Shown: positions 1 through 8,124 of the stretch, piece by piece
Position numbering within the stretch: position 1 is the stretch's first letter
How the letters are laid out: each line of letters begins with the position of its first letter
NCBI GenBank assembly: GCA_013359265.1
Contig: JABWCD010000032.1
Location: 1 to 56,130, forward strand
DNA: 56,130 nt
Source: Candidatus Hydrogenedentota bacterium
GTDB lineage: Bacteria > Hydrogenedentota > Hydrogenedentia > Hydrogenedentales > SLHB01
Reading direction: 5' to 3'
Notes under the pieces: generated by a model
Databases searched by the model: none
Seen by the model: only the letters and a program-made list of their open reading frames with translations
Told to the model about the DNA's origin: nothing
Program-made: the position numbers and the translations under genes

Positions 1-221
1 AAACCAGGCACTCACACCACTGAACTTACAACGCTCCCAAACCCTTCATGCCTAAAAAATCATCATGATCGCTTTCCAAACTGCGGAAGTTGGGTTAGAC
101 TACGGCAAACACCAAGTACGTGGCCGCCGCGATCTTAATCGTAATCGAGCAATTGGCTTCGCGACCGAGTAATATCCGCGCCTGTAGGTACGTAAGCTCT
201 TGAATCGCCCTAGCGCCGGCG
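1..221. other. Noncoding left edge, downstream of FGE-like gene
   Basis: I see no convincing gene here. At 134-150 there is a short run (two AATCGTAATCGAG-like units) that resembles the hexamer-rich repeat family seen at 3.9, 6.1 and 48.2 kb, but it is too short to call a copy. Confidence 0.4.
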
Positions 222-1157
222 TCACTCGTGAATCTCTTCCAGAACCCTAAAACCGTTCATCTCGGTATGTCCGATCGGCTGATCGTATACACAGGTCCAA
301 GATTTGCCCTGGTGGTATTCTACCGACATGAAATACCATCGAAACAACGTCATCTTCTTATTGAGCTCTCGCTGAAAGTAACCGCGCGACGCGCGAAAAG
401 TCATCAAGTCTGTCAAATCGGTAGTGGTATCCATGACGTTTGCCACGGTCCGTGTCTTGACCATCTTATTGCAGCACCACTCCCCAATCATGTAAGCAAG
501 CATGTCGCAAACGCCGTCCGGTGTTGCATTTGCCGGATGGCTTCCCACGGCGGGGGTTTCCCAGTATTCAGCCGTATACCGTTGGCCATGTTTTGCACTT
601 GGCTTCATTGCGCCCCACGGCCACAATCGCTCTTCTGTTCCGCGCGCTGCGAATTCCCATTCCGCTTCGGTTGGCAATCGAAAATGTCGCCCAGTCTCCT
701 TGGCCAACCAACCGCAATACAGGACCGCACCTTTCCAGGTAACACAGTTGGCCGGGGAATTCTCCGCGCCAGGTCGTGGCGCGCACTTGCCATTTTCGAC
801 AGTGATTGTCGAATTGAGAACTTCGTCAATTCCGCTCTGAGTATAGTTGTGGAAACGGTATAGATCGTCGGGTTTATATGACTTCGCGTCCGCTGAATTC
901 AGGAAAAGACACATTTGTTTCGCGGTGATTGGGTACTTCCCTATTCGGAAGTCGCGCAATTGTATTTCTAAGGGTGCTTCATCTTCGTGGTACTCGTCAT
1001 GGCGTTTATTCTTAATTGGCGTTCCCATCGTAAACGTGCCGCCGCGGATTAGCACGGTTTCCACCTCGAGCGCATCCAGTTCCGCGCCGGTGGCGGCGGC
1101 AGCCAAGACACACCCCGTGATTCCCAATAGGGCACCATTTAGAATCGAACTTTTCAT
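222..1157 (-). CDS. Secreted SUMF1/FGE-sulfatase family protein
   Basis: The protein has 311 residues. Residues 1-26 look like a Sec signal peptide. The formylglycine-generating-enzyme-type fold starts near residue 38 with IRGGTFTMG, carries the RLPTEAEWEFAARG signature near residues 160-175 and ends with NGFRVLEE. True family activators oxidise a sulfatase Cys to formylglycine, but the Cys pair used for that is not evident, so only the fold is called. It lies 17 bp behind the GH9 gene on the same strand and is probably cotranscribed with it. By eye its GC content is lower than that of neighbouring genes, which may indicate acquisition. No clear Shine-Dalgarno precedes the ATG. Confidence 0.85.
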   Translation of the reverse strand: MKSSILNGALLGITGCVLAAAATGAELDALEVETVLIRGGTFTMGTPIKNKRHDEYHEDEAPLEIQLRDFRIGKYPITAKQMCLFLNSADAKSYKPDDLYRFHNYTQSGIDEVLNSTITVENGKCAPRPGAENSPANCVTWKGAVLYCGWLAKETGRHFRLPTEAEWEFAARGTEERLWPWGAMKPSAKHGQRYTAEYWETPAVGSHPANATPDGVCDMLAYMIGEWCCNKMVKTRTVANVMDTTTDLTDLMTFRASRGYFQRELNKKMTLFRWYFMSVEYHQGKSWTCVYDQPIGHTEMNGFRVLEEIHE

Positions 1158-1174
1158 AGATAATCGATGCGCCG

Positions 1175-3694
1175 TTATATCCGCGCCTCGTGGAGCGCGG
1201 TGACCGCCAGCAGATAGAACATATTATGGACCAGCCACGGCTCGCTGGTCCGGTACGACGGATACTCGCGGCCGCCCAGAGACAGATCGAATCCCGGGCG
1301 GTCGCTGCCTATCATGTCGCGCACAAACCCGTTCGGAATCGTGCCGGGCACCTTGCCCAGTTCCCGTCCCGGAATCTTGATATAGCGATGGTGATACCGC
1401 GGCGGGTTCACCGTGCCCACGCCTTCCATCATGCAAAGGCCATAAGGGTTCGCGCCAAGCACGAAATTGATCTGATCGAGCGCATACGCCAGCGCCCGCC
1501 GGTCCTTAATCGCGGTATGCACCTTTGCAGCCGACCACGCCCGGCACAAGTACTCGAAATTGTGCCCGTACGACGACGATGGCTCGAAATAGAATCCATC
1601 GCTGCCAAACTTCTGCCGCGAAATACCAAACGCATTGTTCGGTTCGGCAACAACGGCATCGATATGGATCTTCAGCCGCGTCTTGATTGCCGACTTCAAC
1701 GAATCGCCGGGCATCTTGATCACGAAGTGCGCCAGCGCCGCCGCCGGAACGTCCCCACTTCCCGCATACCCCCCGCCAAGCAACCCCTCCGCGGGCGCAT
1801 TCGCAAGAATCGTCTCGACGCTCTTGCGCGCGTGGTCGCGGAAATGTCCGTCCTTCGTAACAACGAACAAATCCACTGTGCTGATCAACAGCAGCGGGTC
1901 GCCGTCCGCCTTTGCAGCCGCATACTCCCACGCCTTGAATGCGCGCTCGAGATAATCGTTCTCGGTTTGCCGTTCCTTCAACAGCGCGCTCAACTTTGCC
2001 CACGCCCCGATCGCCAGCGGCGAATGTCCTTCGCCCTCCAACACAATCGGATCGTCCGCCGTCCCGCGCACGTTGTCCGTGTGCGCGTCCGGGGCCGCCC
2101 AATTCATCCACGTCGCGCGGTCCGGCCCCTGTTGAACATCCTTCAAAAACCCACCGTCGTCCCGCTGCAGTTTTGCGAGATACGCCGCGCCCCACTGCGC
2201 CTCTTCCATCGCATCTTCGTAATTCGCTTCATCGCGATTGAACCGCGAACAATACTCGGGGTCCGATTCCACCAGCGTCGCGAGCGCATACGTGACCCCG
2301 CCGTCGCCATACTCCCACGAAAGCTTGTTGTAGTCTCCCGCGCTGTGCCAACCACCTGTCAAATCGCGGTGCGTGCCGTCCGGTAATTTCGCATCGTCCA
2401 TGTGGCACGGCTTGTGCCACCCCGGCACGTCGCCGCCGCAACGCTGAACGAAGAAGAAATCCACGCACGGTTTTGCCGTCGCATAGAAGAGCCGGCTATA
2501 CGCGACGTCGAACGGGTGCGAGTGGCCCGTCAACTCTCCCAACGTAGCCTGAACCGTGTACGCGCCGGCCTGCTTCAGATCGCTGAAATCCGCGCGCCAG
2601 AAGTACCAGCCCCAGTCCGCGCCGCCGCCCCCTATCATGCGCCCTTCGTAATTCAGCCAACCTTGGTGCGCCGCCTGGCCCTTCGCGTCATTCACCGCAA
2701 ACGCGTTCGCCACGCCGGACCGCGGCACAGCGTTCGTCATCACGACGCAACACTTCGGATCGTCATCGCCATACCCCGCTTGATTCGTCAACACGCGCAC
2801 CACGGGCGCCTTCGGCGGTTCGCTCACGAGGTCCGCATCGTCGAATCGCACCGTGCCGTCGTACGCAATCAGCGCGACACGCACGGTCTTCGCGGAGGGC
2901 GGCGGCGACGCGGGCGGCATCGTGATGCGCTGCCAATCCGCCGCGGCCTCCTTCGGCCCGTAGTCGACGTGTATCACCTCTTGCGCCGAATCGGTCGACC
3001 AAATTAACGCAACCTGCGCCGATCCTCCCCCTTCGGATTTCACAAACGCCTCCGCACGGAACTGATCCGTCCACGCCGGCACGGGATAGTCGATCGAACT
3101 CAGCGCGCACGCGCCCCCCGCCGCAATCGAAAGAATGCTCCCCGGCTTCGCGTGTCCGGACGATGGATCGAGCGCGGCCTTTCCTACGGCTGGCGCAGGC
3201 AGCACATTCGCGGTCTCCTGGTTCCACAACGAAATGCGGTTCTTGCGATCGAGCGGCAGGGTGAAGTCCGCGTTGCCCAACACGCGCGGAGAAAACGGCA
3301 GCACGCGGAGTGACGAGAATGTTGCCGCAACATCGCCGCCGCCCACGATCCGCAGCGCCGCCGTGCGCGGATGCGGCTGAAACTGCAAGACGAGCCAGCG
3401 GGCATCCGACCCGAACAGGAGCGGTTCGGTGCTCGCTTCCTGGACCACCGCACCCGATGCGTCAATCTCGATCGCTTTCAGCCACACCCGTCCGCGCTTC
3501 GTGCTCGTTTTGCATTCGACGATATACGCCCGCGTCGGATCGATCGCGCCCGCTTCCTGGGCCCACTCCGCCGCCCCCTTGCCGGGATCGATGGACCAAT
3601 CCGCGTCGAACGTCCGGCACGACAGCGGATCGTCCGCGGCCATCGCCGCGATAGCGCACACGAAAAGGAAAGCAACACACAGGATACATCGCAT
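1175..3694 (-). CDS. Secreted glycoside hydrolase family 9 (cellulase-like)
   Basis: The protein has 839 residues: a signal peptide (about 1-20, ending AMAA), a carbohydrate-binding-like beta-sandwich (about 150-285), the cellulase N-terminal Ig-like domain starting VRVLTNQAGYG (about 297-395), then a GH9 catalytic (alpha/alpha)6 barrel to the C-terminus. The family hydrolyses beta-1,4-glucans. The general-acid Glu is visible in RTSEPWLVHNMF near the C-terminus, and NFVLGANPYG matches a conserved GH9 segment. The usual DAGD base motif reads SAGD here (GGWHSAGDYNK), so the first of the two Asp residues is replaced; the second Asp, the catalytic base, is present. The FGE-like gene follows 17 bp downstream. 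Family assignment is firm; substrate is unknown. Confidence 0.92.
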   Translation of the reverse strand: MRCILCVAFLFVCAIAAMAADDPLSCRTFDADWSIDPGKGAAEWAQEAGAIDPTRAYIVECKTSTKRGRVWLKAIEIDASGAVVQEASTEPLLFGSDARWLVLQFQPHPRTAALRIVGGGDVAATFSSLRVLPFSPRVLGNADFTLPLDRKNRISLWNQETANVLPAPAVGKAALDPSSGHAKPGSILSIAAGGACALSSIDYPVPAWTDQFRAEAFVKSEGGGSAQVALIWSTDSAQEVIHVDYGPKEAAADWQRITMPPASPPPSAKTVRVALIAYDGTVRFDDADLVSEPPKAPVVRVLTNQAGYGDDDPKCCVVMTNAVPRSGVANAFAVNDAKGQAAHQGWLNYEGRMIGGGGADWGWYFWRADFSDLKQAGAYTVQATLGELTGHSHPFDVAYSRLFYATAKPCVDFFFVQRCGGDVPGWHKPCHMDDAKLPDGTHRDLTGGWHSAGDYNKLSWEYGDGGVTYALATLVESDPEYCSRFNRDEANYEDAMEEAQWGAAYLAKLQRDDGGFLKDVQQGPDRATWMNWAAPDAHTDNVRGTADDPIVLEGEGHSPLAIGAWAKLSALLKERQTENDYLERAFKAWEYAAAKADGDPLLLISTVDLFVVTKDGHFRDHARKSVETILANAPAEGLLGGGYAGSGDVPAAALAHFVIKMPGDSLKSAIKTRLKIHIDAVVAEPNNAFGISRQKFGSDGFYFEPSSSYGHNFEYLCRAWSAAKVHTAIKDRRALAYALDQINFVLGANPYGLCMMEGVGTVNPPRYHHRYIKIPGRELGKVPGTIPNGFVRDMIGSDRPGFDLSLGGREYPSYRTSEPWLVHNMFYLLAVTALHEARI

Positions 3695-4135
3695 ACGTAG
3701 CGTTACCCTTGCAGCATCCGCAACCCCAATTGGCCCCTACGCGCCGCGCAGTATAACAAAAGCGGCAGAAGATCGATTACACAATTCGCCCGCTCACGGC
3801 GCCGCATTCCCTCCTCTGACGCCCGTGCTCGTGACTTGCCCTCCGAAACCGATTAGGCGAAGGAGGATCGTGCTCCTACTCGTGCTCCTACTCGTGCTCG
3901 TGCTCGTAATCGTAATCGTAATCGATCTACTCGTTACGAAGTTCAACTCGTTACGAAGTTTCCACTTCGTAACGCACTCTTGAAAAGCTCTGCTTTGGCT
4001 CTTCGCCGTCATCAAACACCCCGGCGAACGCATGACAGCTACTCGCCGCAAAACCGTCCACCGCAGCACAGACCCCATACCACCCGCGTGCGTCCCCTCG
4101 GTCCCATATGCTCTCCCGCGTATCCCCGCAGCGCC
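3695..4135. other. Intergenic region between GH9 and DUF4097 genes
   Basis: This region of about 440 bp is upstream of the GH9 gene and downstream of the DUF4097 gene, both on the minus strand. ORFs across it are low-complexity translations of the repeat at 3866-3992 (Ser/Arg/Thr/Ile alternation) and are not considered real. The remainder shows no recognisable gene or strong sigma-70 promoter. Confidence 0.5.
3866..3992. repeat. Hexamer-rich dispersed repeat, copy 1
   Basis: Arrays of CGTGCTC/CTACTCGTGCTC units run into GTAATC units (about 3869-3924). TTACGAAGTT and ACTTCGTAAC then form short inverted repeats (about 3935-3972), and the copy ends CTTGAAAAGCTCTG. The same hexamers and nearly the same end (CTTGAAACGCTCTG) occur at 48.2 kb. 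The left boundary is uncertain. Confidence 0.7.
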
Positions 4136-6352
4136 TCAATCGATATTCACACTGCCCCCGGTCACACGCAAATCCACACGAAACCTCCCCGCGCCAATCG
4201 GACCGCTGAACTCCCGCTTATCTCCCAACACCGACCCGCTCAACCGCACCTTATTGCTGTTCACCTGCCCGTTCGTCGCAGTGACGAACAACGTCGCATC
4301 CGCCGTGTCCGGCACCAGCAACCGGATGTTGCCCTGCTCGACATTTACTTTGTAATCGCCCAACACGCCTTCATTCGCCAACACAATCGCGTCCCCGCCC
4401 GTACACGCCACGTCCAGTTCACCTTTCGGCAAGTCCACGGTCGCGCGCCCCTGCACCGCCTTGATCACCTGCTTGCCCGACACGCTCGTCGTCTCCACCG
4501 AACCCTGCTGCGTCGTCGCCGTCAACGGCCCCGCACATTCTTTCACGACGATGTCGCCTTCCTGAATCGTCACCAATACGTCGCCGGCCTCCCGATTACA
4601 CTGCTCGAGCGTGACGCTGCCTTTGCCCTGTTCGACGACGATTGGGCCGCTCATGTCCGTAATCGACGTGTACCCGCTGTCCGAACTCAACCGCACAGGC
4701 GACGCGCGCGGGCACTGCACATCAAGATCGATTCGGTACCGCGTGCACCCCAGCGCCGCCATGTTGTCGCGCACCGCCGTCGTCAGCATCGCGCGGCCAT
4801 CGATGAGTTCGCACCGCACGTTCAGCGCCTCGATGGCCGCCTTCGCATTCGCGTTCGACTGCATCTGCACAACGAGCCGTGCGCGTACGGTAAGCTGGGC
4901 CGATTCCGTCGGCGTAACGCGCACGTCACCAACCACCGCGTTTACCGACACTTCAGCCCCGGCCGGGATTTCGATCGATTGCTCCGTGTTCGTTACCACA
5001 AGCTCGCCGCCTTCCCGCGCGGGCGACGGCGCCTGCGGCTTGACGCCTTCCTGGTGAATCGTGATGGCATTGAAGCTCGCGTGCAGCGACACGCGCTGTT
5101 TCGAACCGACTGTCCCGCCGCGCGCAATCACCAAGTCGCCGCGTTTGGTCTGCGTGAGTTGTATCTCGGAATTGACCGCGCCGTACGCCACGCTCGCCGA
5201 TATCTCCGGCGCCGCGTTTTCCGGCACGAACACTTCGATCGGCCCGCTCTCGCACGTCACATCGAGTTCCGTTTCCGCCGGCAACTCGCGCACCATCACG
5301 TTGCCCATGAAATTACTGATCTTCAGCGCGCCCGACACCCCCGCAAATTCGCTCTGCGTGCCCTGTAACTCGAACGCGCCGCCCTGCCGCAATTGATACG
5401 CCCGCAACGGAAACTCGCCCCACGCGCGCGCGCGCACCGCGCCGCCGATATTGCGCAAATCCACCGCGCCAAACTGCGAATCGATGTCCACCGCGCCCGT
5501 CACGCCATCGATTTCCGTGTCGCCCCATTCGTTCTTGCACATCACGCTCGCGCCCGCCGGCACCGTGATCTCGTAGTCGAGCTTGATTGCCGTCTTTCCC
5601 GCGTCGCTCGGACCGGGCTGCTCCACCGCGATACCGACCAACTCCGGCGAAGGGGAGATACTAATCTTTAGATCGTCGGCAAGTTGCTGCGCCGTCTCCG
5701 CTTTTTCCGCCCCCACGGTCGCGGTGATGTGAACCCGCACGACCGGATTGTCCCACGTCATGACGCGCACAAGCCCCTCGCCCACGTCGCGCGTAATGGA
5801 TACGGTGCACGTCGGCCGCACAGGATAACTCTCTTCGAACTCGCGCGTGTACGGCGTCAACCCGTCCCACGGCGATTTACCCGCGTCGCCGATATGCCCA
5901 AACCGTGGAGCGAGCAGGTCCTCCGTCTTTTCGCCTAGGACCGTCAGCCAGCGCGTGACCGTATCGAAAACGGTGGAGGGCGCGGACTCCTTCGGCGATG
6001 ATTGTGCGAATGCGCCTGAAGATAACATCACGTTCAAGACGCCAGCGACAACGAACAGCGAATAATGACCGCGAAAGAACCTACCGCTGCTCCCCGCACG
6101 TTCCGCTTCGTGCTCACGCTCGTGCTCGTGCTCGTGCTCGTAATCGTAATCGATCTGTCGATTGACCTTCAGATCATCTCCGAAATGACGTCGTCCCGAA
6201 TACTTTGCAGCGTCGTCAGTATGCATTCGTATTCCGAATGATGGACAACGATTCCGATCGCGATGGAATTGCAGGAAATGGATAAGAGGGGAAAACAGGG
6301 CGTGCAAAGCAGGGCCGAATACCGCTTCGGCTTTCGTAACCAACAGCCGCAC
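4136..6352 (-). CDS. DUF4097-type beta-strand-repeat secreted protein
   Basis: The product is a long beta-solenoid-like protein with repeated short motifs of the DUF4097/DUF2807 'head GIN' type (for example GAVDIDSQFGAVDLRNIGG and SGPIEVFVPENAAPE). It has two similar halves of such repeats from about residue 165 to the end. A hydrophobic signal or anchor segment (SLFVVAGVLNVMLSSGAFA) lies at about residues 97-115, preceded by a leader that includes a hexamer-repeat tract (residues about 69-83, alternating Asp/Tyr then Glu/His). The GTG at 6352 lies 5 nt after the anti-sigma stop, suggesting coupling; an ATG at 6226 is an alternative start, and no clear start lies between the repeat and the signal segment. 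It is the third gene of the sigma/anti-sigma run and a plausible target of that sigma factor. Function is unknown. Confidence 0.75.
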   Translation of the reverse strand: MRLLVTKAEAVFGPALHALFSPLIHFLQFHRDRNRCPSFGIRMHTDDAAKYSGRRHFGDDLKVNRQIDYDYEHEHEHEREHEAERAGSSGRFFRGHYSLFVVAGVLNVMLSSGAFAQSSPKESAPSTVFDTVTRWLTVLGEKTEDLLAPRFGHIGDAGKSPWDGLTPYTREFEESYPVRPTCTVSITRDVGEGLVRVMTWDNPVVRVHITATVGAEKAETAQQLADDLKISISPSPELVGIAVEQPGPSDAGKTAIKLDYEITVPAGASVMCKNEWGDTEIDGVTGAVDIDSQFGAVDLRNIGGAVRARAWGEFPLRAYQLRQGGAFELQGTQSEFAGVSGALKISNFMGNVMVRELPAETELDVTCESGPIEVFVPENAAPEISASVAYGAVNSEIQLTQTKRGDLVIARGGTVGSKQRVSLHASFNAITIHQEGVKPQAPSPAREGGELVVTNTEQSIEIPAGAEVSVNAVVGDVRVTPTESAQLTVRARLVVQMQSNANAKAAIEALNVRCELIDGRAMLTTAVRDNMAALGCTRYRIDLDVQCPRASPVRLSSDSGYTSITDMSGPIVVEQGKGSVTLEQCNREAGDVLVTIQEGDIVVKECAGPLTATTQQGSVETTSVSGKQVIKAVQGRATVDLPKGELDVACTGGDAIVLANEGVLGDYKVNVEQGNIRLLVPDTADATLFVTATNGQVNSNKVRLSGSVLGDKREFSGPIGAGRFRVDLRVTGGSVNID
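6105..6160. repeat. Hexamer-rich dispersed repeat inside the DUF4097 ORF
   Basis: The tract CGTGCTCACGCTCGTGCTCG continues into GTAATCGTAATCGATC, the same word order as at 3869-3924. On the minus strand it is read in frame as an alternating Asp/Tyr, Glu/His tract before the signal segment of the DUF4097 protein, if translation starts upstream. Confidence 0.75.
6213..6226 (-). promoter_or_regulatory. 14-mer shared with the ECF sigma gene 5' end
   Basis: ATGCATACTGACGA reads on the minus strand here and again at 7741-7754, just upstream of the sigma-factor start. In both places it could be a start region (Met-His-Thr-Asp-Asp/Glu) or part of a control site. No function is proven. Confidence 0.3.
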
Positions 6353-6357
6353 GCGCC

Positions 6358-7014
6358 CTACAGGCTGCGCTCCACGTAGAGCGATTTCAGCGCGGTCGCC
6401 TGACGCTTCAGATTGGAATCGATTACGCGGTTCGCGCGCTCGTTCGCGGGGTTCACTTTCAATTCCGCCCGCGCCGCCGTCAATGCCGCGTCAATCGCCA
6501 GCACCTCGCGCGCCTGGTGCCACGTCTTGTACGTCGGCCGCGCGTCCGTCCGCGAACCAACCGCCGCCGCAAACGTCTCGATCTGCGCGCTCGTACGACG
6601 CATGTCCTCCGGCGACGTCGTCGACGGTATCGTGCGCGACGCCGACGCCGCCCGCGAAAGCCCGCTCACGCCGGACGAACTCAATCCCGCCTGAAACACA
6701 ACCGCTGACACCACAGCGACCCCCGCCGCGTACGCGAGTCCCTTCAACACCAACATCGGCGTGCCACCCCGCGCGCGCCGCGTCGCTTTGCGCTCCGTGC
6801 GCGCCGCAATCAATATCCGAGAAACGGAATCCTCCGTCGGATCGAGCGTGTTCGCCGACTTCGCAAACTCGATCGAACTGCGAATCGCCGCAACTTCCCG
6901 CGCGCACACAGGACACGAAGTGATGTGCCGCGCCGTCGCCGCGCTGATTCCGCGCCCGTCTACCAACCCTTCCGCATAGGCCAGCAGTTCAGGCTTTGAT
7001 GGATGGCCCAACAT
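6358..7014 (-). CDS. Anti-sigma factor with zinc-finger domain
   Basis: The protein has 218 residues. An N-terminal zf-HC2-type motif (ARHITSCPVCA, about residues 27-37) has the His-x3-Cys-x2-Cys pattern used to bind Zn and hold ECF sigma factors. A membrane segment near residues 88-110 (LKGLAYAAGVAVVSAVVFQAG) follows, then an extracytoplasmic helical tail. The gene directly follows the ECF sigma gene (20 bp gap) and precedes the DUF4097 gene, the usual arrangement of sigma, anti-sigma and target. GGGAG lies 8 nt before the chosen ATG. It probably sequesters the neighbouring sigma factor until a signal releases it. Confidence 0.82.
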   Translation of the reverse strand: MLGHPSKPELLAYAEGLVDGRGISAATARHITSCPVCAREVAAIRSSIEFAKSANTLDPTEDSVSRILIAARTERKATRRARGGTPMLVLKGLAYAAGVAVVSAVVFQAGLSSSGVSGLSRAASASRTIPSTTSPEDMRRTSAQIETFAAAVGSRTDARPTYKTWHQAREVLAIDAALTAARAELKVNPANERANRVIDSNLKRQATALKSLYVERSL

Positions 7015-7034
7015 GCCATGTCTCCCAGAAGCGA

Positions 7035-7715
7035 TTAAACGTAGTCCCTAAACCGGGCCAACAGCGGCCGCAGCGCGCGCTCCGCCCGGACTACCCGCGA
7101 CTTCACCGTGCCCACCGGCGAGTCGGTAATGATCGCAATCTCCTCGTACGACAGGTCCTGGAACCGCCGCAACACGAACGCCTCGCGCTGGTGCTCCGGC
7201 AACTCCCGCAACGCCGTGTTCACCGCCTCGGAAATCTCGCCGCGCTGAAACGCCGCCAACACGTCCGCGTTCTCGTCGCCGACATGCTCCATCGGGTCGT
7301 ATTCGTCCTCCGGCCCCTTGCGCCAACTCCAGGCCGCCGACAAACTCAAGAACCGCGGGCGCCGCTTCCGCCGCACCCATTCCTTCGACACGATGTTCGA
7401 CGCAATCGTGTACAAATACGTCGTAAACTTCGCGCGCGGCTCGTAACGCTGTGCGTTGCGCACCAGCGCCATGAACACTTCCTGAGTCAACTCCTCCGCA
7501 ATCTGACGGTTCTGCACCATGCGAAAGATGTAGTTCAACACGTTCTTGTTGTGACGCCGGCAGAGTTCGGCGAAGGCCTCCTCGGACCCCTCGGCGTGAT
7601 CGATCATCAACGCCTCGTCCGAACGCTCTTTGAGCGGCAACCCTTCGCGGCCAAGCACCCGAAGCCGGGCTGCCTGCGCGCTGTGGAATTGGACTATCCC
7701 CTGCCCTTCCACCAT
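7035..7715 (-). CDS. ECF-type RNA polymerase sigma factor
   Basis: This is a sigma-70 family protein of about 226 residues. Region 2 is seen in the stretch FAELCRRHNKNVLNYIFRMV to EELTQEVFMALVRNAQRY, and region 4 in LRELPEHQREAFVLRRFQDL followed by SYEEIAIITDSPVGTVKSRV. The start at 7715 is chosen because GGAGG lies 5 nt before that ATG; an in-frame ATG at 7754 has no comparable site. It is followed by its likely anti-sigma factor. It probably directs RNA polymerase to envelope-related promoters, possibly its own and that of the DUF4097 gene. Confidence 0.9.
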   Translation of the reverse strand: MVEGQGIVQFHSAQAARLRVLGREGLPLKERSDEALMIDHAEGSEEAFAELCRRHNKNVLNYIFRMVQNRQIAEELTQEVFMALVRNAQRYEPRAKFTTYLYTIASNIVSKEWVRRKRRPRFLSLSAAWSWRKGPEDEYDPMEHVGDENADVLAAFQRGEISEAVNTALRELPEHQREAFVLRRFQDLSYEEIAIITDSPVGTVKSRVVRAERALRPLLARFRDYV

Positions 7716-7740
7716 ATTCCCTCCACCCTGACGCGTCACC

Positions 7741-7754
7741 TCGTCAGTATGCAT
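7741..7754 (-). promoter_or_regulatory. 14-mer shared with the DUF4097 gene 5' end
   Basis: This is the second occurrence of ATGCATACTGACGA, ending 25 nt upstream of the chosen sigma-factor ATG. See the partner site at 6213-6226. Confidence 0.3.
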
Positions 7755-8124
7755 CTATCTATCCTCACCACCACGCCAAAGTTGCATCCGTTGCTCGACT
7801 TACCCGAACACAATGGGCGGCCCGACCCACACTCCAAACCACCAGTATACCACCACCGGCCTTCCAGAACTACCGCGTTCAGGATATCAGCGCAAAGACG
7901 TCCCTGCGGAACCGCGTACCCGAAACCAAAAAACTCAAAAGATTCTTGACGTAAACCTTTATAGAGCAAGCTGTTCACGATATACTCGGCAGACCAGACT
8001 TCCGTCTGATGCGAAGCCCGAGATACGAATCCCGATTTCCGATGTGTTGAATCCTGAGCCCTGAACTCCTTTGACCCAGTCGGTTGGGACCAGCGATACC
8101 CGATACCCGATACCCGTGTCCCGC
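7755..8124. other. Intergenic region with GATACCC repeat
   Basis: This region of about 370 bp lies between the sigma-factor gene and pilT, both on the minus strand, so it should hold the sigma promoter. No gene is supported. At 8093-8121 the 7-mer GATACCC is repeated three times (GCGATACCCGATACCCGATACCCG), related to the repeat at about 10.35-10.44 kb. Confidence 0.5.
8093..8121. repeat. GATACCC tandem 7-mer repeat
   Basis: Three consecutive GATACCC units lie at the 3' end of pilT, four bases beyond its stop. A similar pattern (CCGGTACCCGGTACCCGATG) occurs at about 10.42 kb at the 3' end of the glycosyltransferase gene. Confidence 0.7.

Noticed and set aside
228-863. Plus-strand ORFs over the FGE-like gene
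   Set aside because: They lie in shadow frames of a well-supported family member and show no motif of their own.
3794-4078. Ser/Arg/Thr/Ile-alternating ORF
   Set aside because: It is a translation of the hexamer repeat and has no start signal or conserved feature.
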